Positions 1-10,440 of a stretch of DNA of 64,000 nt are shown piece after piece. Below the pieces are notes generated by a model. The model was not told the origin of the DNA. It did no database searches and saw only the letters and a list, made by a program, of their open reading frames with translations. The position numbers and the translations under genes were made by a program. The DNA is from Synchiropus splendidus (lineage: Eukaryota; Chordata; Actinopteri; Syngnathiformes; Callionymidae): positions 4,981,501-5,045,500 of the forward strand of contig NC_071345.1 of the NCBI RefSeq assembly GCF_027744825.2, in the 5' to 3' direction. Numbering within the stretch: position 1 is the first letter of the stretch; each line of letters opens with the position of its first letter.

Positions 1-394
1 AAGTGCTGCTGCAACGGAAACATCAAAACGTGCGAACAGATTGAGAATATAAATAAATAAATATGTCTCCCACCGGTTTCTGAATGTGCCACATTATGTG
101 CTGAATCAGCTGGTGTGTTAAAGTGTGAGGACGTAGTGTGTTAGCAGACAAGACGCTGATCTAACTATGAATGGTTGATGACACAGATGTTCTCTTTAAT
201 ATTTTATGATCTGATATCGGGTGTCCATGTATTTGGGCCGTATAAATAAATAAAGCTCTTTGCACATTTAAACAGACAACGGTGAGTAGTTCAGATACAT
301 AAATACGAGACCCGATGTTTCCGCAAAGGAACAAGGTTCTTGGGTTAAAACCACATGAGGTCTCTATAAAAGGTAATTCAAAGTCAAGTTTATG

Positions 395-452
395 GAGCCA
401 TCTGTTACACTGTTTCACGAAACCTCTTCAATCTATGGTAAGGTATTGAAGT
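395..452. mobile_element. Fragment of hAT-like MITE (right arm)
   Basis: The stretch reads GAGCCATCTGTTACACTGTT and then a CACGAAACCTCTTCAA-type end, followed by a decayed AATACTG equivalent. It matches the right arm of the inverted-repeat family described at 7315-7560. The left arm is absent. Confidence 0.5.
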
Positions 453-689
453 TTATGTCAAAGTTCTCAGTCCCACTGTTCATGAGTTTAAATACATTTT
501 TTATTACATTTTTCTATTGTGATATTGAATGTCAATTTCTCATTATTATTCTTATTATTTTTATTGTTATTATCAGTAATAGTATTAGTACCACTACTAG
601 TAGTAAAATCTTATTTTTTTGACAACCCAAAATTCATCAAAAAAATTCATCTTTTTTAACTGCATATCATCTACCTACATGATAATGGC

Positions 690-850
690 TGTCATTTCCA
701 TCATCCACCCTGCCTGCACTCTCTTCTTCACCTCTCCTGCTGCTCTGGACGATTGGTCCCAACTGGCTGGAGTGTTTTCGCCTGCGTCTTCACTCATCCT
801 CTGGACAATAGATTCCTGAGCTGATGAGGCAGATTTAAAAACTGTTCCCC
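690..850 (-). mobile_element. Degraded LINE fragment (reverse transcriptase C-terminal part)
   Basis: The minus-strand translation contains GEVKKRVQAGW, close to KEVKKRVQAWW in the better LINE copy at 2696-3290. The surrounding sequence has diverged. The rest of 453-1599 shows no gene or repeat that I can name. Confidence 0.45.
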
Positions 851-1599
851 CCAGGAGCAACTTTTCACCGGTGCAATGAGGTAAGCAATGAGAAAAAGCA
901 ATATTGTTTACACAGCCCAAAGGCTCTAAAACATTGCCACCTAAAATTACACAGCCAGACTAATCGGTCGCTATGGATACATAAACTGCCATCTACACTT
1001 GATGAGATCAAGATGAAACTGCAGAAAAACACATTAAAAAATAATTGCATTTTATTTGGGAAGCATCCAGAAGTATCGCTCTAAAAGCGAATGTGCTTTT
1101 TACTCACGTTAGATTTTCCTGCATAATGAAGGGCAATGAAATGCGTTTTAGAACGGCTGCTTCAGATTGTTAAAATCCAAATGAGCCCATTATTTTCCTT
1201 GTCATGTGATGTCCTCCCTCAATGCAATACCTCACTTTCCCAACTTACTGCTGTCCCTCATTGTCTGTCCTCCATTTCTTCTTAGGACCGAACCTTCAGC
1301 ACCCTGTTCCTCTTCTTCAGGTCTCCCTGACCGACGTCTTGTTTCTACCTGCTGCTGGTCAAATTGCATCTTCTCTCCCTTTTCTGGCCATTCAGTCTTC
1401 AATCCAATGCTATAAATTCAAATGAATAAAATAAAAGCTAGCTCAGGAGACTCTGGTTCCGTGATGGTCTTGGTCTTGGAGACAGATTCCAGACACTGAA
1501 GCAGAGATCAGGAGGCCAATCCAGCTCCATCATGAACGTACAGTACTTTCTCTGGCAAATAATTCAATGTTTGAGGACCTCACCCTAACTATAACCAAA

Positions 1600-1983
1600 C
1601 CTAGTGATGGGTAGATGAAGCTTCATGAAACAGTGTCCTCCTTTTCAGAGGTCAGTGGGTGGCACTTTCAGTTTAAATATAATGTGAGGTCCCATTGATT
1701 TAGTCTTTTGAAGACAAAGATTATAGAGCAAATAGTGCCATCTAGTGGGACACTTTTTCATGAAGCCTCACCAGTGCATCACTAGGTTTCATGAAACAGT
1801 GTCCTGGTTTGCAGAGGCCACCAGAGGGCACTGTCTGCTGTGAAATGTTTGGACTTCAGCGACTAATTCAATGAAACCTCACATCATTTCTAAAGAAAGA
1901 GCGCCATCTAGTGGCATCTGAAACTAGGGCACCGTTTCATCAACACTGCAATACTGTTTCATGATATCTCATCGTCCTGTCAG
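1600..1983. mobile_element. Compound hAT-like MITE with 8-bp target-site duplication
   Basis: A short copy (1601-1785) starts CTAGTGATGGGTAGATGAAG and ends CATCACTAG, with imperfect inverted ends of about 38 bp. It is joined to a second, longer-type copy that ends at CTGTCAG (1983). The whole block is flanked by TAACCAAA at 1592-1599 and 1984-1991, so it behaves as one insertion. The 8-bp duplication fits the hAT superfamily. No transposase is encoded. It carries three full matches to the CTCF core consensus (1735-1748, 1818-1831, 1901-1914). Confidence 0.75.
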
Positions 1984-1991
1984 TAACCAAA

Positions 1992-2695
1992 TCGTAAGAA
2001 AAATCTTCTTGATATTTGCTATTCATAATGATAAACTCCAATACTTTGAGTTACCATTGTGCTAGTCAGTCTAATACAAGCCTTCATATCAGCTGGAGGG
2101 GTTTCGCAAACGTTGGGCCCAGCTGGGTTTTCTTCCCAGGAGCTCAGCAGTCATACATGGTAAAACACTGTAATCAGTGCAAGACACTAAAAGGCTCCTT
2201 ATAGAGCCACTTAAATCAATCAAAACAGTAATTGTGCACTTATATCCTCCTCAGGAATGTATTTTTATACTTTTTAAAGCCAGCTGTGGGACTACTAAAA
2301 ATAACCTGAAAAAACCTGAAAAGTTATGGATGGATTTTGGGTGAAATCGTCAGGAAATATGTGAAATGCAAAACTGGATCCGGATCGTCTGGATCCAGGA
2401 CCCATTGTTAAGGACTCATGAAGACATTAGAGATCAAGATTCAGATCAAGATGAAAATAACTGCCACTATTAGTTTACCCTGCGACAAATCCAGCAGCTA
2501 CTGAAATGAGTACTTTTTTTGTCGTCCCCATACAATGTTGGACATCAAGGAACTGTGCTTTAAGTCAGCCTGGACGTCCTATGTTGACACACCCGTCAGC
2601 CTCAAGTGTTGCACATCGATGCATCTGGCTTTCAATTGTAGCATATGTTCCCATTTTCCACTGCACTTCCTAACGCCACCCAGTCAACATTAGCG
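1992..2695. other. Intergenic, nothing recognised
   Basis: No coding exon or named repeat is visible. A short GGATCC-rich imperfect palindrome occurs near 2376-2402. Confidence 0.6.
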
Positions 2696-3290
2696 TCTTC
2701 TTTTGTGGTGGCCGCAGCGGATCATCTTCCTCCATCTCCCCTTGTCCTCTGCTTCCTCTTCTCTCAAACCTACACACCTCATGTCCTCCTTCACCACCTC
2801 CATCCATCTCCTCTGTGGCCTTCCTCTCCACCTTCTGCCTGGCAGTTCCAACCTCAACATCTTCATCTACCAATGTACTGGCTCTCTCTCTCTCCTCTGT
2901 ACATGTCCAAACCATCTCCACCGAGCCTCTCTGACTTGGTCTCCTAAACACCTGAGCACATGTGCTGTCCCTCTGATCCTATCCATCCTGCTCACTCCCA
3001 GAGAGAAGCTCAGCATCTTCATCTCTGCTACCTCCAGCTCTGCCTCCTGTCTTTTCCTCAGTGCCACTGTTTCCAAACCATACAACATTGTTGGCCTCAC
3101 CACCCTTTTGGACACTTTCCCTTTCATCCTTGCCGACACTCTTTTGTCACACATCACACCTGACACTTTTCTCCAATGATTCCACCATGCCTGCACCCGC
3201 TTCTTCACCTCTTTGTCACACCCTCCACTGTCCTGGACTGTTGAGCCCAAGTACTTAAAACCCCCCACCTTCTTACATAGTCTCATCTGT
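2696..3290 (-). mobile_element. 5'-truncated LINE, 3' end of the reverse transcriptase ORF (RTE-like)
   Basis: The minus-strand frame 2867-3286 translates to the C-terminal part of a non-LTR retrotransposon polymerase: FKYLGSTVQDSGGCDKEVKK, VVRPTMLYGLETVALRKRQE, MDRIRGTAHV, RWRWFGHVQRR. After a frameshift the ORF tail continues in another frame through about 2700 (DEDVEVGTARQKVERK, GRWRKMIRCG-type ending). The 3' end abuts GTGGCCGC at 2707-2714. The element lies about 100 bp beyond the THIK exon 2 stop. The RTE assignment rests on remembered motifs. It is inactive. Confidence 0.8.
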
Positions 3291-3382
3291 AGATAACTTT
3301 AATGGGACGAATCTGCAGTATACATTTCATCCAGATTAAAGCTGGTTTTGGCGAGAGACGGCGACGATATTGACTGGAAAAA

Positions 3383-4215
3383 TTATAATAGCAACGTAGC
3401 ACACATGTTGTTGTGGTGATACCTTTGAGGAGTCAAATCTCCCACCTTGTTTGCAGCAAGAAAGTCTCTAATGGAGATCATCTCTCCCGACATCCTCCGA
3501 CCAGTATCGGTCTCACTCTCGTTGATGCCGTCCGTTTCAATAGACGGGTCTCTGCGGGAGCGCATCTGTCCCGGGGCCACCACGTTCCGACGGGGATGTC
3601 TGTGAGAAAGGGGGCCCTTTCTCGATAAACAGCAGCGACACGGGGCTTCAAGTCTCCTGAGCAGCCAGTTCAGGACCTGCTTGATGACGATGGAGATGAC
3701 GTTGAAGAGGGAGTAGATGCAGCAAACGCCTGTCAGGATGAACAAGAAGTTGCCCAGTTGATACGCCGTGGTGGCTTGGCCTTCGTACACCAGCCGCTGG
3801 CTGCTGACCATATCTCCAAACCCTATGGTGCTGAAGGCCACGAAGCAGAAGTAGAGCGAGTCGAGGTAACCCCAGCCTTCGGCGGCTGAGTACATCAGGG
3901 AGGCACAGCAGGACACCAGGACGGCGGCGGCTCCCAGAATAAGCATCACACAGTAGACTGACGGCTTCCAGCCGGGATGGGTTTCTTCTCGTCCCTCCAC
4001 GTCTCCACGTTCCTCTATGAATTTCCCACCGCTTTGCGGGAACACCGCTTTGTTCTGCCGCCGCTCGTGGCAGGACTTGAGCACGATGGCGATGACGGTG
4101 ATGACCCGCTCCAGAAACAGGTTGAAGAAGAGGATCGTGGCGGAACAGCCGAGGAGGCCGTAGAACATCAGGAAGACCTTCCCACTGACGGTCGCAGGTG
4201 TCGTCATGCCAAAAC
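3383..4215 (-). CDS. kcnk13: THIK-type two-pore K+ channel (KCNK13-like), exon 2
   Basis: This exon encodes the second part of a K2P background potassium channel of the plasma membrane. It starts at the acceptor AAG|GT (exon base 4215). Joined to exon 1a it restores the pore-1 filter TIGFG. Then come TM2 (KVFLMFYGLLGC, then FFNLFLERVITVIA), a basic cytoplasmic loop, TM3 (VMLILGAAAVLVSCCASLMY), pore 2 (FVAFSTIGFGD), TM4 (LGNFLFILTGVCCIYSLFNV) and a tail with SIETDG and GEMISIRDFLAANK. GWKPSVY, RRNVV.PG and SIETDG resemble KCNK13 more than KCNK12; this is from memory of the family. The open frame runs to a stop at 3383-3385, which gives 389 residues with exon 1a, against about 408 in the mammalian protein. 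The last 20 residues (from VGDLTPQ) do not look like the family and begin at a donor-like AAG|GTGGGA (3446/3445), so the true exon may end at 3446. Confidence 0.93.
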
Positions 4216-6286
4216 CTTCGAAGACACAAGAACGTAAAAATGATACGGCTGTAGGATGAGGTTCAAATGGTGCAGCTTGGCGCTATCGAGACCTAGTAAT
4301 GCAATGACAAAGAGCCCTTTTTATCGCATTGTATACATAAAAAAATCCTCCCTTTTCCCTTCTTATTCAGTCAAGCAAGAAAGTATTGATTCATTTTATG
4401 CAGGTGACAACTGGGGAGGTGACTTGCTGCCATGCAAATGAGCTGAAAGGGAGGAATCGTTTTGCATGTGGTGGCCCCTTATTTAAACACGCAGCCGCTT
4501 CGCTGCGCCATGTGACCTGGTTCGAAGAGTCCTCAGAGATGATGGAAAATCACCGATTGATTGGGTCTTATCCGTCTGATTCCCCTCACTGTTGTGCACC
4601 AGACGTAAACAGATCACTCCTACGCAGTATTTTTTTTTGTACAGACATATAAATGTAGTGAAGCAAAGCAAATCCTGCTTCATTTAATCAACTTTTTTGT
4701 TTTTGGATAATGAAGCTTGAGCAAGCAGCAATTATTATATTCAACAGCAATGATGTGATTCTAAATAACTAGTTGAAACTCAAAAAAAAAAAAAGCAATT
4801 AAACGGGTGTTAACTGAATTTAATTTAGTAAACCCAACTAAAAAAACGGGCAATTTCTTTATAAAGTTTGAACAGAAAGAATGGCTACGGAAAGTGGGCA
4901 GTTTACTTTTAGTAGAAGTGCTGTTAATAGAGCTCTGAGACTTGTTAGCGTGAAGTTACACACACAAAACCATTGGAGATGTCTTAGACTCTGGACTGCA
5001 ATGCTCGACCTGGACCATCCAGCACCCAATTACACCCACACAATGTCCAATCGAACCATTAGAACAGGCTAAATAAAGACTCATTTTCTTTTATCCACAC
5101 ATGGGCTGCAGCCCTTTTGAAAGACACAAACCATTACGCAGCTTTTGCAACTTGCTTCGCACATTTTCAGCGCGAGTGACCCGTAAATCGGCCCCTGAGT
5201 CAAACAAGACCGTCTTCTGTGGAATTTTGTGAAACTGGTGGTTAATCCACAATACAAGGTCTTCCATCATAGATGGTTATGAGCTCTTCAATCCTTGCAG
5301 TGCATTATGGGTCAGTGACTATCGCCTTATATTTTAAAATTATATGAGGTACATTCAGAAAATTTTATTAGTAGCCAAAAAAACATGGTCACAAGCAGAA
5401 ACTTTGGAGACATTTCCACGGCTCAGAACATTTAACCGTTTCCCTTATTTCAGAGTTCATTATTTAGCTTTTTTTTATTAATATATTCTCTGATACTTAA
5501 GAGTGTGAGCAGTTTATCAGGCAGATCATTTGAAAAGAGTAACTGGCGATAAATTGAATTTCATGGCTCAGAATACTGCTTTCTTTTCTAGACAATCTAG
5601 ACAATTGTTTTTCAGTCAATCCACCAGTAAATGAACAAATATAGCATGGTTCTGTGCCTTGCAGAGATTGGCTGACATGAAAACCTGCTTCTAATATTGA
5701 TCAAAATATTTTGTTTTAGTCGTTTGCCCTCCATGACACACACACTCCCCCTGTGCACTCACTGACTCCTGGCCTCCAATAATGCAGGAGGAAACCCATA
5801 AATAAACAGTGTTTTAGATAGTGCAATCATAGTTTAGCCAAGTGTTTCTAATCTGTTCGGTTGTAATGACTACATTTTGTCATATAAAGTGACTTTACAT
5901 GGAAAGTATTGGGTACATTGTGAAATGCTACTTTACAGCAGATGCTTTATTAAAAAGCAATTTATGTGAATGTGAATAGCATTTTCTCCCACACAGTAAC
6001 AGAACGAGTCGAATGAAGTCACAAGACCTTGACCCAGCTACATCGCTGGGATTGACACACAATACCGAGGGGTCACGGCACCAAGCGCAATACGCAGGTG
6101 AAAGATGCTTGTACCTGGTCACGTGCTTTTAAGACCTTTTATGGACTTTTTTTTGGAAAGTAAGTCACCATGGAGATCCATTGTTCAGATCAGAATAAAA
6201 TTTAGCTCACAACAAGACCTGCATCAACTAGGTTTGTACATCGCTTTTGCTCGACAATGTAAACTTTGAGCGTATCCATCTCTCAC
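4216..6286 (-). other. Intron between THIK exon 1a and exon 2
   Basis: This interval runs from the GTGAGA donor at 6286 to the AG acceptor at 4216. The acceptor is preceded by a pyrimidine-rich run (TTTTTACGTTCTTGTGTCTT read on the minus strand). Around 4755-4860 there is an A-rich stretch that resembles worn transposon sequence. I see no further coding exon in it. Confidence 0.85.
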
Positions 6287-6623
6287 CGATGGTCGACACC
6301 ACGGTCCCGACGAAATAAAAAGAGCCGGTTAAGTCCCATCGGGGCCGGATGGCGTCCACTCGGATCCCTGCCACGTTCGCCTCCTCGTAGCTCCGGAGAA
6401 AGTTGTTGACCTCTGTCCTGCTCAGGTTGTACCTCTGACGGAAGAGCTCCAACCTCTGCTCCCACCGTTGCTTCGCCTCGCGCTCCTTCGGCTGCTCCAG
6501 CGCGGAGAAGACCGCGGCTCCGCACATGAGGTAGACGACGATGAAGAGCGCCAGCAACACGAACCTCGCATTATCCTCGTTTATTGGACCAGAAGCGCAG
6601 CAGCACCCGCTTTTGGATGCCAT
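6287..6623 (-). CDS. kcnk13: THIK-type K2P channel, first coding exon (exon 1a)
   Basis: This exon encodes the N-terminus, TM1, the extracellular cap and pore 1. The chosen start is ATG at 6623 (MASKSGCCCASGPINEDNAR), which matches the short N-terminus with a Cys cluster and NEDNARF seen in THIK channels. The frame is open upstream to an ATG at 6803, but that stretch has no family look. TM1 is about residues 21-42 (FVLLALFIVVYLMCGAAVFS), the cap about 43-95 with an N-glycosylation sequon NLS, and pore 1 is FYFVGTVVSTIG. The exon is 112 codons plus one base and ends at ATCG|GTGAGA (6287/6286), a phase-1 donor that fits the exon 2 acceptor exactly. The intron to exon 2 is 2.07 kb. Upstream 6624-6950 is fairly GC-rich and may hold the promoter; I saw no clear TATA box. 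Confidence 0.93.
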
Positions 6624-7314
6624 TATGTTGATGTTACCGCGGCGTCCGTGTTGCGCGGGAGGACCAGTGGCATGATGGAGAGCTTTAACGGCAACTGAAC
6701 ACGCTCTGCTTCTGTGCTGAAATAGAAATAAAAACCCGCCTAAAATAGAGTCAGGCACAATTGCTGCGTTTGCCGGAGCCAGTGCGATTGATTCTGGAAA
6801 CAATGATCATCACCTGTTGAGTCGTGCTGGAGTGACGAGAGCCTCCCTCGCCACAGTCTCCTCCCCAGTGCGCCTTTACGCGCAGCCACACACGCAACCG
6901 ACTCCCGACCAGCCTCGTTTCTCTCCGGTGTGGTACAGTTCATTATTATAGTTATTAGTTGGCGTGATTAGAAACCCAGTCATCTAATCTTTCCCTTAAA
7001 AAATACGAACATTTAAACCTGCGAGTTGTTTAGGAGTTGGTGGGGAGGATTTGGGACCGGCACCACAGGGTGTATACTAACATCGAAAATCTATTTCTAC
7101 CACAAAATCCAGTAAAAATAACCATTTCGAATAGTCATTGTTTACTTGCGAAAAAGTAACCTGCTGCCTTTGGTTTTCATTGCACTCTGGTTCCTTTTCA
7201 CTTGTGCTGCAGAACCTTGTGTATCATTCAGAGTAATGGAGATCGAGAGATGTGAAGAAGAGAGTGCAGCGAGGGTGGAGCAGGTGTAGAAGAACTGTGA
7301 CTGAAAATTAGCAG

Positions 7315-7560
7315 CTAGTGAGGGGGCGATGAGGTATCATGAAACAGTACTGCATGAAACTATCCGAACTTTAAGAGGTGACTAGATGGCGCTCTTGAAT
7401 TACATTAATGATATGAGGTTTCATTGAATAAGGTGTTCCAGTCCAAGCATATTACAGCAGACAGTGCCCCCTGGTGGCCTCTGAAAATTAGAACACTGTT
7501 TCATGAAACTTCCTCAACCTTTCAATACTGTGTCATAAAACCTCATCTACCCATCACCAG
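7315..7560. mobile_element. hAT-like MITE between THIK exons 1a and 1b
   Basis: This 246-bp element starts CTAGTGAGGGGGCGATGAGG and ends in the inverse of CTGGTGATGGGTAGATGAGG, with inverted ends of about 40 bp. TAGCAG flanks both sides (7309-7314, 7561-7566); this 6-bp repeat is shorter than the 8 bp expected and may be chance. Internally it has one full CTCF core match (7464-7477, minus) and one partial match on the left arm (7379-7392, plus, 12 of 14). It has no ORF. Confidence 0.75.
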
Positions 7561-7569
7561 TAGCAGATG

Positions 7570-7700
7570 AATTAAAGGGACGCACCATAGGACTGTAGTG
7601 AGACTTGAGATGAAGTATGGTTAAGAGCAGGGGTGTCCAAACTGGTCCTCACAGGAGGGAGGAAACTCAGACAGAGGGAGACGGAGACTAGGGAGGTTGA
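7570..7700. other. Possible transposon end
   Basis: GGGGTGTCCAAACTGGTCC at about 7630 resembles the end of a hAT-type fish repeat. The other end is not seen. Confidence 0.3.
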
Positions 7701-7808
7701 TCAAGGCAGGTTAAAGTGGACGAGGTTTACACCTACGTCTAGTAAATATTGAGTGGGTGACATCACTCTTGGTATACAATGTGAATTTTGTGAGTCTCCC
7801 TCTCTCAC

Positions 7809-8145
7809 CTATAGATGACAGCATGACCACCACGAAAAAGAAAGCTCCAGTGAAGTCCCATCTGGGCCTGAGGGCGTCCACTCGGATCCCCACTGCCATG
7901 GCTTCTTCATAGCTCTGGAGAAAGCTGTCGATCTCTGTCCGGTTCAGGTTGGACCTCAGCCTGAAGAGCTCCAACCTCTGCTCCCACCGCAGCTTTGCCT
8001 CCTGCTCCTTTGGCTGCTCCAGTGCGGAGAAGATCACGGCTCCGCACATGAGGTAGATGATGATGAAGAGCGTCAGCAACACCAGTCTTAAATTATTCTT
8101 GTTTAGTAGGCCAGAACCACAACAGCACCAGTGTGTCAATGCCAT
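7809..8145 (-). CDS. Duplicated alternative first exon of the THIK channel gene (exon 1b)
   Basis: This is a second copy of the first coding exon, 1.19 kb upstream of exon 1a. It begins MALTHWCCCGSGLLNKNNLR, keeps TM1 (LVLLTLFIIIYLMCGAVIFS), the cap motifs ALEQPKE, RWEQRLELFR and GIRVDALRPRWDFTGA, and an NRT sequon. It has exactly the same length (337 nt) and the same phase-1 donor ATAG|GTGAGA, without a stop or indel. By eye 75 of 112 residues match exon 1a. The pore region differs most: FFFVVVMLSSIG against FYFVGTVVSTIG. Similarity continues at least 50 bp into the intron and about 45 bp into the 5' leader. It could splice to the shared exon 2 as an alternative first exon, be the remnant of a tandem gene copy whose exon 2 was lost, or be a pseudo-exon. 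The intact frame and donor favour function, but expression is not shown. Confidence 0.8.
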
Positions 8146-9240
8146 GATGTTATCATGTTGTGTCAGTGCTGCGGGACTTGTTTGTTCAGTTTAAAGTAGC
8201 AGTTTATGCTCTAATGCCTTTGATGCCATGTGATTCATGATCAAGGCATGTTTAACAATCTTTGATCTTTCATCATAAAAGTCAAATTAAAGCTTGTATG
8301 GGTTTTTTTTAGGTCACCGGAGGATTGGTATTGTGAGCGGCTGCTTTTCACCCTTGGAATCTATGGAACACTTCGGCTGGTGGTTCGTTCCAACACATTC
8401 TCACTCCTAAGGCGTCACCTAAAGACTATTATCTGATGCCGAAGTCAGCCTTCCGTGGTCCATGTTCTTGCACAGGCATCTCAATGGAGTCAAACATTTC
8501 CCCTCTATCGCCACATCAAAGGAAGGACAGGGGTTAAGGACCTCATGTGGTCATGCGCTTCACTCAAAATGCCAACAAGTGCAAGGCGTAAGTCGACCGC
8601 CTGCTCATCTGAGGTGCTATATACCAAGCGGCATGAAATAAAATTCAACAGTGAAACATTCATTCAATGGCTACACCTTTTAGGAGGAGGAACAACCATG
8701 GAGAAGCGGACATGAAGACGAAAGGTGTAACTTGGAAGGATGAGGAAGGCGGGGGAGGATGACTTGCTTTTGCATCCCCTGATGGAAATTCAGCTCATAT
8801 GACAAGCATAATGTAATATTCAGCAGGGATGTTTGACTGGCCTTAATATAGTTAATAGAAGAAAATAAATCAATACTTTCTGAGAAAGTTTTCTGATTTT
8901 TAAATGCTCTGAATCTGGGCCTTCAGTTGGCCTAATGAGAAAAGACAGGGTTGTGGTATTGATAGACCTGGAACTGGATTTTGGAGAATCATTTACATTT
9001 GCTTCCAGAGATCGATGCCGTCTGACCTTTACCATGCCTGATGAGGGATTCATGTTCCTGTCCATATTCTCCTGGATGTTGTGAGCAAATGTCACCACGG
9101 AAGTACAGGTCGTAATGAATAATTCAGGGTCAGGGGGCCAACAGACGGGCCTGCTAAGTCCTGTAAAGCCTCGGAGAGGACAAAACAGAGAACAAAGGGG
9201 GTCAACCAAGACTCTGGAAGGCCCATTCAAGCTCAACACA
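8146..9240. other. Region upstream of THIK exon 1b
   Basis: This stretch should contain the promoter of exon 1b if that exon is used. I see no clear TATA box. A short motif ACACATTCTCACTCC at about 8393 recurs at 43228 and, diverged, at 57232. No coding exon is recognised. Confidence 0.45.
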
Positions 9241-9242
9241 AC

Positions 9243-10440
9243 ATACTGCTCAGGATCCAGAACCTTGTGTCCATGCGTTCATTTCGTCCATATTTCTTTC
9301 TACAAAGCTTTCAAATGCGAAACAAACGGCGCAGTACCACCAGAAACCATGCGGGGCAGTGTTGCTCTTACTACACTGTACGACAATCTTTTCAAAAGAG
9401 TTAGTATTCTTAATTGTCTGAATGAAAAAATTAAAATTCCAACCTTTTAACAGTAAAATACATGTCATATGAATAATATGCATCTCAGTTATGGCCAAAT
9501 ATGTGATGGGAAATTCGCAGAATAATTTCCCATCATGCAGTTCTGATGTTGATCCACGGGGTTTCACACTTCACATAGCAAGGCCCTGGGTTCCGCGTGG
9601 TCAGCAGTGTGGTCACTGGAGTGGAGCTTCATGGCAGAACATATGTGGGATTCTGGAGGAGACCATTGTCCTGGAGGATACGCCAGATCTTCCATCAGCA
9701 CGTTTGAGACATTTCAACATGTCTTCATGGAAACCGGTTCTGATTGTACACAGCGTGCGGTCGCCGCAGAAGAAACGTCGTCTTTAAACCAATGGAGTTT
9801 GACATTGCGTCTGTTCTTCTCAACCGTTCCACTGATATTGGTTCCATCGTCTTGCATGTTGGCTCATCATTTTCTTTTCTTTTTTAAATCTTTATCTACC
9901 ATGCAATTGATGCCTATACACCCGAGGTGGTTAACAACTAATTTAAATATTCAATGTAGTATAATATTAAGCACATGTGCTTTTCTTGACAGTTTTTTTT
10001 TCACTGCAAAATTAAAGTGTGGAAATGCTGATTTGGAGTTTTGTTTTTTTTTTTTGGAATTTGAATGCAGGTAACAAAAATATATAATGCGGAACGAAAA
10101 TGTTGTTGGCACAATTTAAAAATCTTTGAAACGTTTGAAAGTTGAAGTTGTCTCAATTGATCTTTTTTTTACAGTGTACCCGATGTGTAGCTCTAATGAG
10201 ACACGAAGAAGACGGTGTCATATTTAACGTTCCTCACTTCCTCCTACTCCGCTGCCTCCGTTTCCTCTTTTGTGCAAGAGCTACATGATCAATACTTCTT
10301 CCACAGTCACCATGTTGGTTATGGAGTTTGAAGCGGTCATAAACTTTTGACTCTGGGCTGCTCCCCCTGGTGGACATGTTGGTGAACCAGAATACCGATA
10401 CAAGGAACGCATTGGACCGGTACAATTTTGTACATCAAGA
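9243..10440 (+). mobile_element. Dispersed repeat family R, copy 1, split by a younger insertion
   Basis: The left half (9243-9373, with GTACCACCAGAAACCATG and GGCAGTGTTGCTCTTACTA) and the right half (10177-10440, with TACCCGATGTGTAGCTCTAA, then CTTCTTCCACAGTCACCATG and TGCTCCCCCTGGTGGACAT) align to the continuous copies at 29283-29640 and 42648-43047. The break lies exactly at the 9374-10176 insertion. No protein is encoded. Confidence 0.7.
9374..10176. mobile_element. TA-flanked DNA element inserted in repeat R
   Basis: The element begins CACTGTA and ends TACAGTG, flanked by TA on both sides (9372-9373, 10177-10178). Removing it and one TA restores the repeat R sequence CTTACTACCCGATG. It is 803 bp with short inverted ends and no recognisable transposase. 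TA duplication is typical of Tc1/mariner-like elements. The open frames inside are not convincing. Confidence 0.65.

Noticed and set aside
2867..3286. Minus-strand 139-codon frame as a host gene
   Set aside because: Its motifs are those of a LINE polymerase C-terminus and it recurs at 50429-50830.
3648..4237. Other open frames overlapping THIK exon 2 on both strands
   Set aside because: They are shadow frames of the conserved channel exon and have no family motifs.
6624..6803. N-terminal extension of THIK exon 1a from an upstream in-frame ATG at 6803
   Set aside because: The 60 extra residues are unlike the family, and the shorter start aligns with exon 1b and known THIK N-termini.
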